64,000 nucleotides of DNA, from assembly GCA_038147195.1 (NCBI GenBank), contig JAYQTB010000006.1, positions 1 to 64,000 of the forward strand, in the 5' to 3' direction. Position 1 is the first letter of the stretch. Every line of letters starts with the position of its first letter. Positions 8,898 to 17,982 of the stretch are shown piece after piece. This DNA comes from Eutrophocola salsuginis. Its GTDB lineage: Bacteria; Pseudomonadota; Gammaproteobacteria; Pseudomonadales; Pseudohongiellaceae. The translations under genes and the position numbers were made by a program. Below the pieces are notes generated by a model. The model saw only the letters and a program-made list of their open reading frames with translations. It was not told where the DNA came from and ran no database searches.

Positions 8898-9734
8898 TTA
8901 GTCGCCGATGAGTTTATGGCTGGCGTCGAAGGCATCGAGTATTCGCTGGTGGCGTTTCTCGACAAGTTTCCGGTCATCCGGGTGGGTGATCACGTAAAGG
9001 CGCTCTTCCTCGATCGCATTGATCACCCACTCACCAAACTTCCTGGGGTCGGTACCCAAACCCGCCGCTTTGGCTAGTTCGTGGTCGTTATTGGTGTCCA
9101 GCACACCACCGTATTTTTTCGGGCGGCTCCTGCCGGAGTGGGAAATGTTTGTATTGACTACACCGGGACACAGGATGGAAACGCTTACTCCTTTTGGTTC
9201 CAGGTCCAGGGACAGGGCTTCTCCCAAGCCCACCAGGCCGTACTTGGTCGTGTTGTACATGCCCTGACCGCGGCTGGGCTGGTACACGCGCAGTCCACTG
9301 ATGGAACTGGTTATTACAATGTGCGCCTCACGGGGATTTTCCAGCAGGTAGGGCATACAGGCCTGGACGACATAAACGACACCTTTCAGGTTGACGTCGA
9401 TTATCCAGTCCCAGTCTTCCAACTTGGCCTTATCAAGACTGTCCATCCTTCCGCTGACCCCGGCATTCGCACAAACGATATTGATCTTGCCAAAGGTATG
9501 TTTGGCGTCATCTACAGCGGCGATAACCGTTTGCTTCTCAGTGACATCCAGGACATAGGTCTTGACCGGGGCACCCATCGCCGCGATCTCTTCACCCGCC
9601 GCCTTCAGTTGTACGTCATCAATATCGGCCAGCGCGACCGACATGCCGCGGTCGGCAAAGGCCTTCGCCATGCCAAGCCCGATGCCCGATGCACCGCCTG
9701 TAATGAAAACGGTATTATTGGAGAAGGATTTTAT
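8898..9734 (-). CDS. Short-chain dehydrogenase/reductase (classical SDR), probable ATA start
   Basis: NAD(P)-dependent oxidoreductase. NAGVSG, the catalytic Ser in ITSSISG and YNTTK (YxxxK) are visible. The first ATG (9671) falls after the cofactor-binding loop: upstream codons in the same frame read TVFITGGASGIGLG, so translation must begin earlier. The frame is closed by TAA at 9743-9741, and the only codons between are ATA, CTC and similar. ATA at 9734, with AGGT 8 nt before it, gives MKSFSNNTVFITGG, a normal SDR N-terminus of 278 aa. Either a rare ATA start or a base error in ATG explains this. It is convergent with the DenD-like gene. Substrate unknown. Confidence 0.85.
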   Translation of the reverse strand: MKSFSNNTVFITGGASGIGLGMAKAFADRGMSVALADIDDVQLKAAGEEIAAMGAPVKTYVLDVTEKQTVIAAVDDAKHTFGKINIVCANAGVSGRMDSLDKAKLEDWDWIIDVNLKGVVYVVQACMPYLLENPREAHIVITSSISGLRVYQPSRGQGMYNTTKYGLVGLGEALSLDLEPKGVSVSILCPGVVNTNISHSGRSRPKKYGGVLDTNNDHELAKAAGLGTDPRKFGEWVINAIEEERLYVITHPDDRKLVEKRHQRILDAFDASHKLIGD

Positions 9735-9834
9735 GAGTATTTACCTGGCAGGTTTATGTAAATTCAACCTGCATGTTTTAAGCAAAGAGAAATAATACGG
9801 GAAACCGGCCTGCTTAGACAGCCCAGAAGGCGAC

Positions 9835-10205
9835 GGAATCCGGCCTTTGCGCGCGAAAAAGTCGTTGAAAAAGGATTTATCAAGCTTGACCTGGGCAAGG
9901 TCTACAATCTTGAAACCGCCAAGGTCATTGCCAGTGTAATCGTTTTCCTAGAACTGCCGGACGGCGGCCGATGGACATGTCCAAAGTGAGCATAAGGACC
10001 GAGTTGTTGGTGAATCGGGACATATCCGCCAGCTTCGACATCAACACTGTCGGTCGTCGATGATATCGACAACGACCTCAGCGATGACCGCATGGTGCGG
10101 AAAAACCACTTCATCAATTACAGCGAGCTGCAGTTCAGCCTCAACGGCGGCTCCGGTAACGTCAAAATTTCAAAGGTTTCAGGGGATATCCTGATCGGGG
10201 CGGAA
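9835..10205 (+). pseudogene. Decayed gene remnant, possibly DUF4097-like (putative adhesin)
   Basis: Three consecutive coding-like stretches in different plus frames: about 9840-9990 (ending at a TGA), about 10000-10055 (ending at a TGA), and about 10055-10205. The last reads LNGGSGNVKISKVSGDI, the kind of repeat seen in DUF4097 putative-adhesin proteins. Stops and a frame change separate the pieces and no start with a ribosome site is visible. Interpreted as a degraded gene; the family call is a guess from one motif. Confidence 0.35.
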
Positions 10206-10210
10206 TTAAG

Positions 10211-11209
10211 TCAGAAGAACTGCGCCAACCGATCGATCAACCAATACGACGCCGGTATCCCGATCACGTAAGCGGCCAGCATATCCAGCCGCTGGGCTGT
10301 CACCACCTCCGCTATCACGGCGTGCTGTAAAAAGGCGCGTCGCAATCCCAAAAGCAACATCAACACCGCCAGGATGAAGGCGATCTGTCCGGCTTCCACA
10401 CCCAGGTTGAAGAACAGCAGCGACACCAGAACTTCGCTCGGCACGAGACCGATCTCGCCCAGTGCGCTGGCAAAACCCAATCCGTGCAACAGGCCGAAGC
10501 TGAACGATACAATGAGGGGGTATCGGTAAGTGAGGCTGCTCTTGTGGTCACGGCTGATTTCATGGGCCAGGAACACGATGGACAAAGCGATGGCAGCCTC
10601 GACCGGCACAATAGGAATACTGACTAAGCCCAGCGCCGAGAGGGTCAGCGTGATGGAGTGGGCGATTGTGAAACCGGTGACGGTCCACAAAATACGTTTC
10701 ATGGTGTGGGCGATCACCAGCAGTCCCAGCACGAACAACAGGTGATCCAGTCCGCCAATGATGTGCTCGATACCCAGCATAAGGTATTCCCGGGCCACAT
10801 TGCCTGCTGACGGTTCCAGTGGCACATCCCACGCACCGCTGGTTGGCGTTCGCATGGCGGTCAGTGTACCGCCGTCTGCATCGTTATACCGGTAAAAGGT
10901 CGCCAGGGACGGATTGAAATAGGGATATTCTAGCGACAGCGCCTTGCCGTGCAGGCTCCCAGCACACAGCACCCTGCCACTGCTGAAGCCAATGCCGTTA
11001 TCGGTGCTTTGCACCTGGCAACCTTCTGGCCAGGTCACCGATGGCTGGTTTTCGGATTCCACGGTATCGGGCACGCGAATCGTGAACTGCAAGACTCCGG
11101 GCAACTGTTCCTGGATATCCACCACGACCGGGCGGGCGTCATGCGCAAAGGCGCCTGTGCTGGTCATAAGCAGCAATGCGAAAGCAACTCTGAAAAACCA
11201 GTTGGGCAT
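10211..11209 (-). CDS. HupE/UreJ-type membrane protein with exported N-terminal domain
   Basis: 332 aa. A signal peptide (cleaved near AFA-HDARP) is followed by about 130 residues of periplasmic beta-rich domain, then about six membrane helices. GIEHIIGGLDHLLFVLGL and the later TGFTIAHSITLTLS/FLAHE carry the conserved His residues of the HupE/UreJ_2 family, which is thought to move or sense metals such as nickel or cobalt. No urease or hydrogenase genes are in the window. A PpiC-type chaperone lies 87 bp upstream in the same direction, an arrangement I recall for this HupE subgroup. The transported ion is not known. Confidence 0.82.
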   Translation of the reverse strand: MPNWFFRVAFALLLMTSTGAFAHDARPVVVDIQEQLPGVLQFTIRVPDTVESENQPSVTWPEGCQVQSTDNGIGFSSGRVLCAGSLHGKALSLEYPYFNPSLATFYRYNDADGGTLTAMRTPTSGAWDVPLEPSAGNVAREYLMLGIEHIIGGLDHLLFVLGLLVIAHTMKRILWTVTGFTIAHSITLTLSALGLVSIPIVPVEAAIALSIVFLAHEISRDHKSSLTYRYPLIVSFSFGLLHGLGFASALGEIGLVPSEVLVSLLFFNLGVEAGQIAFILAVLMLLLGLRRAFLQHAVIAEVVTAQRLDMLAAYVIGIPASYWLIDRLAQFF

Positions 11210-11296
11210 AATTCCTTTCTTTAATTCGCTACTCTTCGCTTTTAGCTTAACCTTCGTTGAATATCGGCCTATACGGCAAACTCCCGACCTACACCG

Positions 11297-12178
11297 TTAT
11301 TCCAGATCCACACGGACGTCGTACTGGTCGATCACCTGCTGCTCGGCGCCACGTCGGCTCTCGAGCACAGCTTCATAGCGCCAGTCGTCCATGACGCGGT
11401 CGCGGATGCTATCGAGTTCGGGAATGTAGGGCTCGCTGCGCTGGCGCAACATCACAAGGTGCCAACCGTAGCGGGACTCGAACGGGCCATACCAGGTTTC
11501 GTTCGAGGGTGTGATCCTATCGAGGGCATCGACAAATTCAGGCGTAAAATTGTTCACCACAAAATCCCGCGTTCGTTCGACATAATTCTGCAGGAAGGGA
11601 TAGCGGTCGCCGAAGGTCGAAGCGTCGTTGAACCGGGCCGCGGTCAATTGCGGTGTGCCAAGCAGGTTAGTGGCATCCTGCCTGGCCTGCCCGGATCCGC
11701 GCTCACCGGCGTCGAAAAAGATGTGAGTGAAGGTATAGACGGCATCCACCCGGTAATCGTCCCGGTGGTCGTTGTACCAAGCGGTGATCACTTCCTCGTC
11801 GGGTTCCAGTGCCTGGTTGGTCACGTTTTCCAGCAGGAACTCCACCTTCTGCACCAGGCGCTGGCGAATGATGTAGTCACCCTGGTCCATGCCCATCGCC
11901 AAGGCTTCCCGGTGCAGGGCCTCCTCCCGCACGAAATCGTCCACGAGGCGTGCCCGTTCGGGATCACTCATGGCGTCGAGCTGTTCACTGAAGATATCAG
12001 GCCTGAAAGCCTGGGCTCGGTACTGCATAAAGTTGAGAAGCGCCATGCGATCGACCTCGATCACCCTGCCGTTATCCAGAGATTCTTCTTCAGGCCTCCC
12101 GCTGAACTGATAGGCTAGAAATATCACTAAACCGGCTATCAGGAAATGCAGCAGTGGTTGTTTCAGCAATGCGTTCAT
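11297..12178 (-). CDS. PpiC-type (parvulin) peptidyl-prolyl isomerase, membrane-anchored
   Basis: Periplasmic folding factor, 293 aa, with an N-terminal anchor at residues about 8-25 (LLHFLIAGLVIFLAY). A SurA/PpiC-like N-domain (residues about 35-140) is followed by a parvulin-type segment: FTHIFFD, and near the C-terminus WYGPFESRYGWHLVMLRQR, the GP-x-S-x-x-G-x-H pattern of the parvulin core. The central part is shorter and more divergent than PpiD, so isomerase activity is not certain. It lies directly upstream of the HupE-like gene and probably forms an operon with it, perhaps helping that protein or a secreted partner to fold. Confidence 0.8.
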   Translation of the reverse strand: MNALLKQPLLHFLIAGLVIFLAYQFSGRPEEESLDNGRVIEVDRMALLNFMQYRAQAFRPDIFSEQLDAMSDPERARLVDDFVREEALHREALAMGMDQGDYIIRQRLVQKVEFLLENVTNQALEPDEEVITAWYNDHRDDYRVDAVYTFTHIFFDAGERGSGQARQDATNLLGTPQLTAARFNDASTFGDRYPFLQNYVERTRDFVVNNFTPEFVDALDRITPSNETWYGPFESRYGWHLVMLRQRSEPYIPELDSIRDRVMDDWRYEAVLESRRGAEQQVIDQYDVRVDLE

Positions 12179-12367
12179 AGGCGGTTTTTGATTCCAGGGC
12201 TTTTAACAATGATTAACAAGCAGTCTTGCCTTCCACGGCGGGGCATCTGGTACCCTGTGTGGCAGGAAAAGAGGAATATAAAAAAAAAGAGAATAAAAAC
12301 AAAGCAACCTTATTCGGATGCCGTTATAAATGTTGTTTAATGTTTTCAGCCAACCTAGGAGTAACAC

Positions 12368-12814
12368 ATGATCAACCGCCTGAATATCGCCCGAGCACTT
12401 CTGGTTTTCGGATTCCTGTACGGCATGACCAGCCTGTTCGCCACCTTTACCCATATTGGTGACCCCGCCTACCTGGTGCAGGAAAACTTCGGTGGCGGCC
12501 AGGCCCATTCCTGGTATCACGCCCTGCGTGAGGCCTTCGGCGATATCGCCACGTTGGTCGTGGTCCTGTTCCTGTTCTTTGCCGACGCCCGGGTGCGCCA
12601 GCCCGCCACCTGGTGGATATGCCTGGTCCTGCTCATGGGTTACTATCTGCCCTACTGGGCCGGAATGCCCTTTTTGGCAGAACTAGCAGCGCCCAGCCTG
12701 CAGGCGGAGCTCAATCACTTGATTCAGGCGGCTTTTGCGCTGGCGGGACTGTTCTGTGCCCGGCCGGACTTCTTCAAGGCATCCCCGCAAGTTGGAGATT
12801 CAGGAAATCACTAA
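12368..12814 (+). CDS. Small four-helix membrane protein of unknown function
   Basis: 148 aa. Hydrophobic segments lie around residues 8-28, 57-73, 81-101 and 115-135, with a short C-terminal tail. No family was recognised. Conserved-looking features include a polar loop FGGGQAHSWYHAL and PYWAGMPF. It starts just after AGGAG and ends 15 bp before cfa, so the two may be co-transcribed, which would suggest a membrane-lipid connection. That link rests on position only. Confidence 0.7.
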   Translation: MINRLNIARALLVFGFLYGMTSLFATFTHIGDPAYLVQENFGGGQAHSWYHALREAFGDIATLVVVLFLFFADARVRQPATWWICLVLLMGYYLPYWAGMPFLAELAAPSLQAELNHLIQAAFALAGLFCARPDFFKASPQVGDSGNH

Positions 12815-12829
12815 AACGCTGTTGGCTTC

Positions 12830-13993
12830 ATGTATCTGAAACTGCTTAAGAAACACGTCACGCAAGGCATCCTTCACCTGCACATGCCCGATGGCACTGT
12901 GCATACCTTCGGCGACCACGGTACGGAAGTGCATTGGTATATCCGGCAAGAGGAAGCCATTGTGCGCGTGGCCCGGGACGCGGAGTTCGAACTTGGCCAG
13001 ACCTACATGGAAGGTGGCTGGGATACCGGCGGCGGCGACATCCGCGAATTATTGGGAGTGTTGCGTACCAATTTCAGGATTAGGAATGTGTCGCGCTGGC
13101 TGTCACCGCTGGTAAAACTGCTTGGCCAGTACAACAGGATCGCCCGCAGTTACCGCCAAATCGCCCACCACTACGATACCGAGGAAGGTATATTTCGTCA
13201 CTTTCTCGACAAGGAGATGTACTACTCTTGCGCCTATTTCAAAACACCAGGGGATTCCCTGGAGCAGGCCCAACAGAACAAGGCAGATATCATAGCCCGC
13301 AAGCTGATTATCGAACCGGGCATGACAGTACTCGATATCGGCTGTGGCTGGGGCAGCCTGGCCTTCCACCTCGCCCAACACCACGGCGCACGCGTCACCG
13401 GCATCACCCTGTCCAGGGAACAGTTGCGCGTCGCGCGCCAGGAAGCAGCAGCCCGCGGATTGGAAAAACAGTGTGAATTCCTGCTGGCGGATTATCGCGA
13501 GCACCAGAACAGTTACGACCGGGTGGTCAGCGTAGGCATGCTCGAACACGTGGGAGTGGAGAACTTTACCGAATATTTTTCCCGCGTGAACACTATTCTG
13601 GCAGACCAAGGCGTCGCCCTCATACACACCATTGCCAACAAGGCCGTGTCCAAAGAAACCAATCCCTGGATCACTCGCTACATCTTTCCTGGCGGGCGCA
13701 TACCATCCATTTCGGAAACAGTGACCGGTATCCAGAAAAGCCGGCTAATGCTGTCAGACATGGAGGTGTGGCGCATGCATTACGCATGGACACTGCGCGA
13801 GTGGCTGCGGCGCTTTAACGCACACAGGGAGGAAATTCTCGCGGTCCGCGACGAGGTGTTCTATCGCATGTGGGAATTTTATCTCGCAGTTTGCGATATG
13901 AGCTTCGAGTTTTCCGACCTGGTGGTGGTGCAATGCCAGTTGGCGAAACAGCATGGCGTTGTACCTATGACGCGTGATTATTTATACCGCTAG
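12830..13993 (+). CDS. cfa: Cyclopropane-fatty-acyl-phospholipid synthase
   Basis: Transfers a methylene group from S-adenosylmethionine to unsaturated acyl chains of membrane phospholipids. 387 aa, close to the usual 380-400. Seen: the N-terminal lipid-binding domain, the acceptor-site segment YYSCAYFKTPGDSLEQAQ, the SAM motif VLDIGCGWGS, VGMLEHVG, and YIFPGGRIPS. These match canonical Cfa throughout. It follows a small membrane-protein gene by 15 bp. It ends with a TAG codon, which matters when judging internal TAG codons elsewhere in the window. It acts at the inner face of the cytoplasmic membrane, usually in stress or stationary phase. Confidence 0.95.
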   Translation: MYLKLLKKHVTQGILHLHMPDGTVHTFGDHGTEVHWYIRQEEAIVRVARDAEFELGQTYMEGGWDTGGGDIRELLGVLRTNFRIRNVSRWLSPLVKLLGQYNRIARSYRQIAHHYDTEEGIFRHFLDKEMYYSCAYFKTPGDSLEQAQQNKADIIARKLIIEPGMTVLDIGCGWGSLAFHLAQHHGARVTGITLSREQLRVARQEAAARGLEKQCEFLLADYREHQNSYDRVVSVGMLEHVGVENFTEYFSRVNTILADQGVALIHTIANKAVSKETNPWITRYIFPGGRIPSISETVTGIQKSRLMLSDMEVWRMHYAWTLREWLRRFNAHREEILAVRDEVFYRMWEFYLAVCDMSFEFSDLVVVQCQLAKQHGVVPMTRDYLYR

Positions 13994-14082
13994 GCGGATC
14001 AATCCCGCACTTTACAAAATCGCCCAGGCATTGATTCCTATTCCGCGAGCACAGACTCTTTCCCCTAGCGGAGAATGCCACC

Positions 14083-14487
14083 ATGAAATGCCCCTAGTGC
14101 CACGGTGAATTAGCCGAACAGGCCTTCCTGACCCAGCCTGGTGAGATGGTGATCGACAACTGCAAGCGTTGCGCCGGCATCTGGTTCGACAAGGGGTTGG
14201 CAGAAAAACTGCGCGATGACTGGACTTCCGTCTCCGTCGATGACGGCGATGAATTCCTGGGCATGATCTCCAGCGAGATTCGCAATATCGACTGCCCGCG
14301 TTGCCAGCAGCCAATGAAATCCGTCAAGGACCCCAAGCAGAGCCACATCCTTTACGAGATCTGCCCGGAACACGGCTTTTTCATAGATGCCCGCAAGTTC
14401 TCCGACTTCCGCAAATTGTCCGTTAAGGTAGCTTTCGACTATATCCTGGAAATGTATCGGAAGGACTACCCGGACGACCCCATTTAA
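14083..14487 (+). CDS. Zinc-ribbon (zf-TFIIB type) protein interrupted by an in-frame TAG
   Basis: The frame from ATG 14083 would encode 134 aa: MKCP-stop-CHGELAEQ, then CKRCAGIWFDKG and a second CPRCQQPM motif. This is the zf-TFIIB zinc-ribbon pattern (CPxC...CxxCGGIWLD). The codon between the first ligand pair is TAG (14095-14097), where the family normally has Lys, Arg or Gln. GGAG lies about 10 nt before the first ATG, supporting that start. If TAG is real, translation could restart only at 14146 (MVIDNCKRC), losing the first zinc ligands. A single-base error (AAG or CAG read as TAG) is the simplest reading. Function unknown; possibly a small regulatory or metal-handling protein. Confidence 0.7.
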
Positions 14488-14643
14488 GCATCGTTCTACC
14501 CGCCCGCCAGACTTCCATTTTTTTCCCAGGTAGAGGATTATTGTCACCCCGGTATATGCTTGCCGGCAGAATTCAAACAATTCCAGAAATCAAATAAATC
14601 CTGAATAAAGACTGACAAATACCAAATTGCCGGAGTGTGAGCC

Positions 14644-16458
14644 ATGAGCGACTCGACCAATCCTTTTCCCCTGCCCACGGAAATCGGCAGCGTACCCGGT
14701 GCGGAGAACTGGGCCGACATGTACGCCTATTTCACGCGCGTGCAGCCCGAGGATGACGGGCGTTTCTGGTTCTACAACTCCATGCATTTTCCCGAGCCAA
14801 TGTCAGCCTTCGACATGATCACAGCAGAAGCCGCGTACCATGCCATGGGCGCGTACGTGACCCGGGTCTTCGCCTTTCCCACCGCCATGGGCATCGATTA
14901 CCGCTGCATCAACGGCCGCATCTACATCACCGCCAACACGGTGACCGACCCCGCCGAAATCGAGAAGCGCCTGGCTCTGTTCCAGGAACGCGCCGGGCAT
15001 TACTACGAGAATTGGGACGACATCTATGGTCAGTGGGAAAAGCGCATGGGCCAGCTCATCAAGGACATGACCGCCATCAAGATACCATCACTCGATGCCA
15101 TCGAGGACGGGGCAGTCGTCAAGGAGGCCCGGGGCATTGCGCAGAACCACTACGTGCGCGAGGCCTACCATAGGGTAATGGATAACTACTCCACCATGTG
15201 GCAACACCATTTCGAAATGCTGATGCTGGGTTACGGTGCCTACGTGGTATTCTTCCAGTTCTGCAAGCAAGCCTTTCCCGAAATCACCGACCAGACCGTG
15301 GCACGCATGGTGGCCGGCATCGACGTGCTAATGTTCCGTCCCGACGATGAACTGAAGAAACTGGCGAAACTGGCCGTGGAACTTGGCCTCGCCGATCTCT
15401 TTACCGATGATGGAAACCCGAACGTCATCCTGTCCGCCGTCAAGGCGAAAGGCGACACCGGCAAAAAGTGGTTGGATGCCCTCGCGGAATCACGCGACCC
15501 CTGGTTCAACATCTCCACCGGCGACGGTTTTTACCACTGGGAACGCAGTTGGAACGACGACCTGTCCGTCCCCCTGTCCGCCCTGCCGCACTATATCGAG
15601 CTCATCAGGCAGGGTAATTCCCTGGAGCGCCCGACGGAGCAGTTGCGTACCGAGCGTGAACGCATCATAGGCGAATACCGCGAACTGCTTGCTTCCGACG
15701 AAGAGAAAACCGCGTTCGACCAGATGCTCGGCATCTGCCACCTGGTGTTTCCGTACGTCGAGGATCACAAGTTCTACTGTGAACACTGGCTGACCACCGT
15801 GTTCTTCAACAAGATCCGCGATTTCGGCAAATTGCTGAAGAGCCAGGGCGTCATCGAGGAAGCCAATGACATCTTCCACATGCACCACACCGAGGTGAAC
15901 CTCACGCTGGGTAATGTCATGAACGCCTGGGCCGCCGGTTCCGAACCGGTCAACAAAGGCTATTGGCCGCCGATCATCGCCGAACGCCGACGCATGATCG
16001 AGGTCCTTAAAACCTGGGCCGCGCCTCCTGCCATCGGCCCCATGCCTGACAACATCGAGGACCCTGCCCTGCAGATGTTGTGGGGTATCACCACCGAAAC
16101 CCTGCACAGCTGGGCTGCACCGAATGTGGAGAATGCCAACGAACTGAAAGGTTATGCGGCATCGCCGGGCGTCGTGGAAGGCACTGCCAAGGTGCTGCGA
16201 TCCATCAACGATTTCGGCGAGATCAAGGAAGGCGATATCTTGGTGGCGCCGATCACGCACCCCAGCTGGAGCCCGCTGTTCAGCAAGATCAGTGCGGCGG
16301 TTTCCGACATCGGCGGCACCATGTCACACATGGCCATCGTGGCGCGGGAATACGGCATGCCGGCGGTCGTCGGCACCGGCGAAGCCACCAAGCGCATTCA
16401 GAACGGACAGAAGCTAAGGGTTGATGGTGACCGCGGCGTCGTAACCATCCTCGAATAA
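14644..16458 (+). CDS. PEP-synthase-like phosphotransfer subunit with swivelling-His domain (phenylphosphate synthase subunit 1-like)
   Basis: 604 aa. The C-terminal about 100 residues are a PEP-utiliser mobile domain: KGYAASPGVVEGTAKVL, then GGTMSHMAIVAREYGMPAVVG with phosphorylatable His562. The N-terminal about 480 residues are not a pyruvate/PEP TIM barrel (no PEP-utilizers_C signature is visible) and should hold the substrate site. Size and layout resemble subunit 1 of Thauera phenylphosphate synthase, a two-part dikinase whose His is phosphorylated by a separate ATP-binding subunit. The next gene supplies such an ATP-binding subunit 18 bp downstream. The physiological acceptor is unknown; it may be a phenol, an enol/ketone or another hydroxy compound. 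First gene of the five-gene operon. Confidence 0.85.
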   Translation: MSDSTNPFPLPTEIGSVPGAENWADMYAYFTRVQPEDDGRFWFYNSMHFPEPMSAFDMITAEAAYHAMGAYVTRVFAFPTAMGIDYRCINGRIYITANTVTDPAEIEKRLALFQERAGHYYENWDDIYGQWEKRMGQLIKDMTAIKIPSLDAIEDGAVVKEARGIAQNHYVREAYHRVMDNYSTMWQHHFEMLMLGYGAYVVFFQFCKQAFPEITDQTVARMVAGIDVLMFRPDDELKKLAKLAVELGLADLFTDDGNPNVILSAVKAKGDTGKKWLDALAESRDPWFNISTGDGFYHWERSWNDDLSVPLSALPHYIELIRQGNSLERPTEQLRTERERIIGEYRELLASDEEKTAFDQMLGICHLVFPYVEDHKFYCEHWLTTVFFNKIRDFGKLLKSQGVIEEANDIFHMHHTEVNLTLGNVMNAWAAGSEPVNKGYWPPIIAERRRMIEVLKTWAAPPAIGPMPDNIEDPALQMLWGITTETLHSWAAPNVENANELKGYAASPGVVEGTAKVLRSINDFGEIKEGDILVAPITHPSWSPLFSKISAAVSDIGGTMSHMAIVAREYGMPAVVGTGEATKRIQNGQKLRVDGDRGVVTILE

Positions 16459-16476
16459 TCGATCTATAAGCAGTAC

Positions 16477-17520
16477 ATGAATTCCGATAAAAACATTCTC
16501 TGGTTCAAGGACATCTCCCTTGCCGACCGTACTCGTGTCGGTGGTAAGGGTGGCAGTCTCGGTGAACTCACCCGCGCCCGCATCCCGGTACCCGACGGTT
16601 TCGTGATTACCACTGATGCCTTTCAGGCATTCTTTGATGTAATCGATGCCGAACACGGAGTTCGCAGCAGTATTGCCGCGCTCAACCCCGCGGACATGCC
16701 CAACCTGAACACCGTCACTGCGAAAACACGCTCACTGGTGGAGCAGTCTCCCCTGCCAGCAAGCCTGGTCGCGGAAATCACCGCCGCCTGCTCAATGTTG
16801 GGCAGGGATGTGCCTGTGGCAGTGCGATCCAGCGCCACCAGTGAGGACAGCGAGGAAGCCAGTTTCGCCGGACTGCAGGATACCTACCTGTGGCAGAAAG
16901 GCGAGGCGCAGGTGCTCGACTCCGTACGTAAATGCTGGGCCAGCCTCTACAACCCGGAGTCGGTCGCCTACCGGCTGCGCCTGAGCCTGCCGGAAGAACA
17001 TCTCGCCATGGCGGTGGTGGTGCAAACCATGGCCAACTCGCGCTGTTCCGGCGTCATGTTCACTCGCAGCCCGACTACCGGCGACCGCTCGGTCATCACC
17101 ATCGAGGGTAGTTGGGGCCTGGGTTCGAGCATCGTCAGTGGCGAAGTCACCCCGGACAAGTTCGTGGTGAACAAGGTTACCGGTGAAATCTGTGGTCGCG
17201 ATATCGCCAGCAAATTAATCGCCCACCTGCCAGACGAACACGGTGGCATAATGGAAATGCCGGTCACCGCTGACCAGCAAGGTGTTACCTGCCTGTCGGA
17301 CGAGGACATCAGGGAACTCGCGAGCATCGCGCGGCGGGTGGAAAAACATTATGGCATTCCACAGGACATAGAATGGGCCATCGATCAGGAAGGCAACATA
17401 CTGCTCCTGCAGAGCAGGCCCGAAACCGTGTGGTCGACAAAGGAGAAGGCGCCCGTGGCCAAGCCCACCGAAAAAGCCTTCGGGCACATCTTTAACGTGC
17501 TAGGAGGGCAGCGTAAATGA
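16477..17520 (+). CDS. PEP/pyruvate-binding (PPDK_N) ATP-dependent dikinase subunit
   Basis: 347 aa, a stand-alone ATP-grasp domain of the PEP-synthase/PPDK N-terminal type. Seen: GGKGGSLGEL (residues 23-32), VAVRSSATSEDSEEASFAGLQDT, SGVMFTRSPTTGD, GLGSSIVSGEVTPD and the C-terminal DIEWAID...LLQSRPET, all diagnostic of the family. It lacks the swivelling-His and substrate domains, which are on the preceding gene, so the two proteins form a split dikinase: ATP phosphorylates His562 of the partner with release of AMP and phosphate. The same split occurs in phenylphosphate synthase (subunits 1 and 2). Its stop overlaps the next start (ATGA). Confidence 0.9.
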   Translation: MNSDKNILWFKDISLADRTRVGGKGGSLGELTRARIPVPDGFVITTDAFQAFFDVIDAEHGVRSSIAALNPADMPNLNTVTAKTRSLVEQSPLPASLVAEITAACSMLGRDVPVAVRSSATSEDSEEASFAGLQDTYLWQKGEAQVLDSVRKCWASLYNPESVAYRLRLSLPEEHLAMAVVVQTMANSRCSGVMFTRSPTTGDRSVITIEGSWGLGSSIVSGEVTPDKFVVNKVTGEICGRDIASKLIAHLPDEHGGIMEMPVTADQQGVTCLSDEDIRELASIARRVEKHYGIPQDIEWAIDQEGNILLLQSRPETVWSTKEKAPVAKPTEKAFGHIFNVLGGQRK

Positions 17521-17978
17521 GTCTTTCCCACCAGGACGTGCAGGATATTCTCAAGATCCTTGAAGACACACAGTACGAAGAACTGACGCTCGAAACGGAA
17601 AACTTCTCGCTGACGCTTAAACGGGGAGAAGGCGGGTGGACCCAACAGACAGAGACAAGAGGAAAGAAGCAAGAGGAAAGGATTACTTCGATCGAATCAG
17701 CGGAAAAGACCCCGGAACCAGCACCGACAGAAGAGGGCTTACTGGATATCCGTGCGCCCATGATAGGCACCTTTTACCGTGCCCCCAAGCCCGGCGCCGA
17801 CCCGTTCGTCGATACCGGCGCGAAAGTCAGCGAGAACAGCGTCATAGGCATCATCGAGGTCATGAAGCTGATGAACTCCATTCCCGCCGGCAAGCGCGGC
17901 GAGATTGTCGAAATCCATGCTACTGATGCGCAGTTTGTCGAAAAGGGGCAACTGCTGATGCGGGCCAGGCCGTACTGA
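17517..17978 (+). CDS. Biotin carboxyl carrier protein (AccB-like)
   Basis: 153 aa. The C-terminal about 75 residues are a biotinyl domain with IEVMKLMN; Lys117 is the predicted biotin site. The APMIGTFYRAPKPGADPFV segment, including the protruding 'thumb' region, is of the AccB type. The N-terminal helix and an acidic/charged linker (about residues 40-72) precede it. It overlaps the dikinase subunit stop by 4 bp and lies 4 bp before the biotin carboxylase, so the subunits are translated together. It should shuttle carboxyl groups from the biotin carboxylase to the carboxyltransferase two genes down. It is unlikely to serve acetyl-CoA carboxylase, because no accA or accD accompanies it. Confidence 0.93.
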   Translation: MSLSHQDVQDILKILEDTQYEELTLETENFSLTLKRGEGGWTQQTETRGKKQEERITSIESAEKTPEPAPTEEGLLDIRAPMIGTFYRAPKPGADPFVDTGAKVSENSVIGIIEVMKLMNSIPAGKRGEIVEIHATDAQFVEKGQLLMRARPY

Positions 17979-17982
17979 GTCG

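Noticed and set aside
14644..16458. Reading the 604-aa protein as a complete PEP synthase or PPDK
   Set aside because: It has only the swivelling-His domain; the ATP domain is on the next gene and no PEP/pyruvate TIM-barrel signature is visible.
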